NCBI RefSeq assembly: GCF_016107575.1
Contig: NZ_JABAST010000004.1
Span: forward strand, 1 to 64,000
Reading direction: 5' to 3'
From: Psychrobacter faecalis
GTDB lineage: Bacteria > Pseudomonadota > Gammaproteobacteria > Pseudomonadales > Moraxellaceae
DNA: 64,000 bases
Of this stretch, positions 63,426 to 64,000 are shown piece after piece (positions within the stretch are counted from its first letter, which is position 1; every line of letters starts with the position of its first letter). A program made the translations under genes and the position numbers. The notes below the pieces were generated by a model, which had not been told where the DNA came from, searched no databases, and saw only the letters and a program-made list of their open reading frames with translations.

Positions 63426-64000
63426 ATGAATCCTTCTACACAAATGAAATTAACCGCCCCGACCTTGAGTGTGACTGATTTTAACCTACCATCGCTGCAT
63501 TTATTGCACGATGAAATTAAGGTTATTTTAAAAGATACTGAAATTCATTTGGGCGAATTTAATGATGATGATAGCCAAGCGCCTTTATTGTTAGACTCTA
63601 TTATTGTCCTAAAACAGCTGTCTTGTATTTTTCAGCTGATATCTTCGGTCGGGGCAGAAGTGCTCAATAACGCCATCGTCAATGGCTTGCAAAAACTTTA
63701 TGACAGCCGTGATAATAATGATAATGCTTTGATTATGGATTTATCAGAAGCCATTATGACGCTTGATCGTTATATTGAGTTTATTTTGCTGACCGAATCG
63801 GTAGAGCCGACTTTACTCCTGCCTATCATCAATAGACTCAACGCTCATGGGCAAGCAGCACCGATCGATGTCGATTATTTTGCCGCGTTTGGTCATAGCA
63901 GCGTCATTATCGCTAATCCTGAAAACAACTTTCAACCGCTTAACGAGCTCAATCTTGATAGCGAATTATTAACTTATGCTTATCGTAGTGGACTTGGCGT
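63426..64000 (+). CDS. chpA/pilL-like chemosensory protein, N-terminal part cut by right edge
   Basis: The first 191 codons lie in the window, starting MNPSTQMKLTAP. The segment LHLLHDEIKVILKDTEIHLGEF with the later VLKQLSCIFQLISSVGAE pattern resembles the N-terminal Hpt-like repeats of ChpA/PilL, the large hybrid kinase of the Pil-Chp twitching-motility system. The catalytic and receiver domains are outside the window, so the call is provisional. Confidence 0.6.
   Translation, partial: MNPSTQMKLTAPTLSVTDFNLPSLHLLHDEIKVILKDTEIHLGEFNDDDSQAPLLLDSIIVLKQLSCIFQLISSVGAEVLNNAIVNGLQKLYDSRDNNDNALIMDLSEAIMTLDRYIEFILLTESVEPTLLLPIINRLNAHGQAAPIDVDYFAAFGHSSVIIANPENNFQPLNELNLDSELLTYAYRSGLG

Noticed and set aside
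1..64000. tRNA and rRNA genes
   Set aside because: None recognised by eye on either strand; a dedicated scan (tRNAscan-SE, Infernal) would be needed to be certain.

Overview
The window looks like chromosome of a Psychrobacter-like member of the Moraxellaceae. This is inferred from the gene set (choline-to-betaine genes, an RNase HI/DnaQ fusion next to a chpA-type gene, AT-rich spacers) and not from a marker gene; no rRNA or tRNA gene was recognised.

Layout. 1-1.4 kb: the tail of an unknown gene, a MarR regulator with operator-like palindromes, and a cytochrome b561. 1.5-3.5 kb: an insertion-sequence graveyard holding an IS1595-type transposase remnant, a 132-bp MITE, an IS3 element that has lost one end, and an IS5-type transposase cut by the IS3 element. 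3.7-8.3 kb: a catabolic-looking locus (small AtuA-related protein, AtuA/DUF1446 protein, CitMHS transporter, MocR-type regulator). 8.5-14.4 kb: three overlapping genes encoding two very large tyrosine-recombinase-like proteins and one unknown protein, the least ordinary block here. 14.8-17.7 kb: ppiC, rluF and meso-diaminopimelate dehydrogenase. 17.9-20.1 kb: a solitary NADAR-family protein and an AtoE-type transporter. 20.4-31.6 kb: a same-strand set that together can be read as a D-lysine/pipecolate to 2-aminoadipate to 2-oxoadipate to 2-hydroxyglutarate route, with a LysR regulator at its head. 31.9-38.6 kb: lipoprotein, MgtC, CinA-like, DUF421, TehB-like, GST and several unknown genes. 39.4-46.0 kb: betT, betA, betB and a TetR regulator, with two inverted MITE copies bracketing betT-betA. 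46.4-52.1 kb: bicupin, SotB-like efflux, ArfB and a UvrA-like ATPase. 52.2-58.1 kb: two SDRs, an NADP-dependent oxidoreductase and an acyl-CoA dehydrogenase beside a divergent GlxA-like regulator. 58.3-64 kb: LD-carboxypeptidase, YkvA, small envelope proteins, the RnhA-DnaQ fusion and the start of a chpA-like gene cut by the window edge.

The strongest unusual signals are (i) three copies of a 132-bp MITE, two with perfect 8-bp target duplications, (ii) the recombinase trio, whose middle protein has lost the nucleophile and whose last protein carries about 336 residues after its catalytic Tyr, and (iii) the compact lysine cluster, which uses an ornithine-cyclodeaminase-family protein lacking the family Asp and has a shared 14-bp motif ahead of two of its transcription units. 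Assignments rest on reading translated sequence and remembered family motifs; no database search was run.
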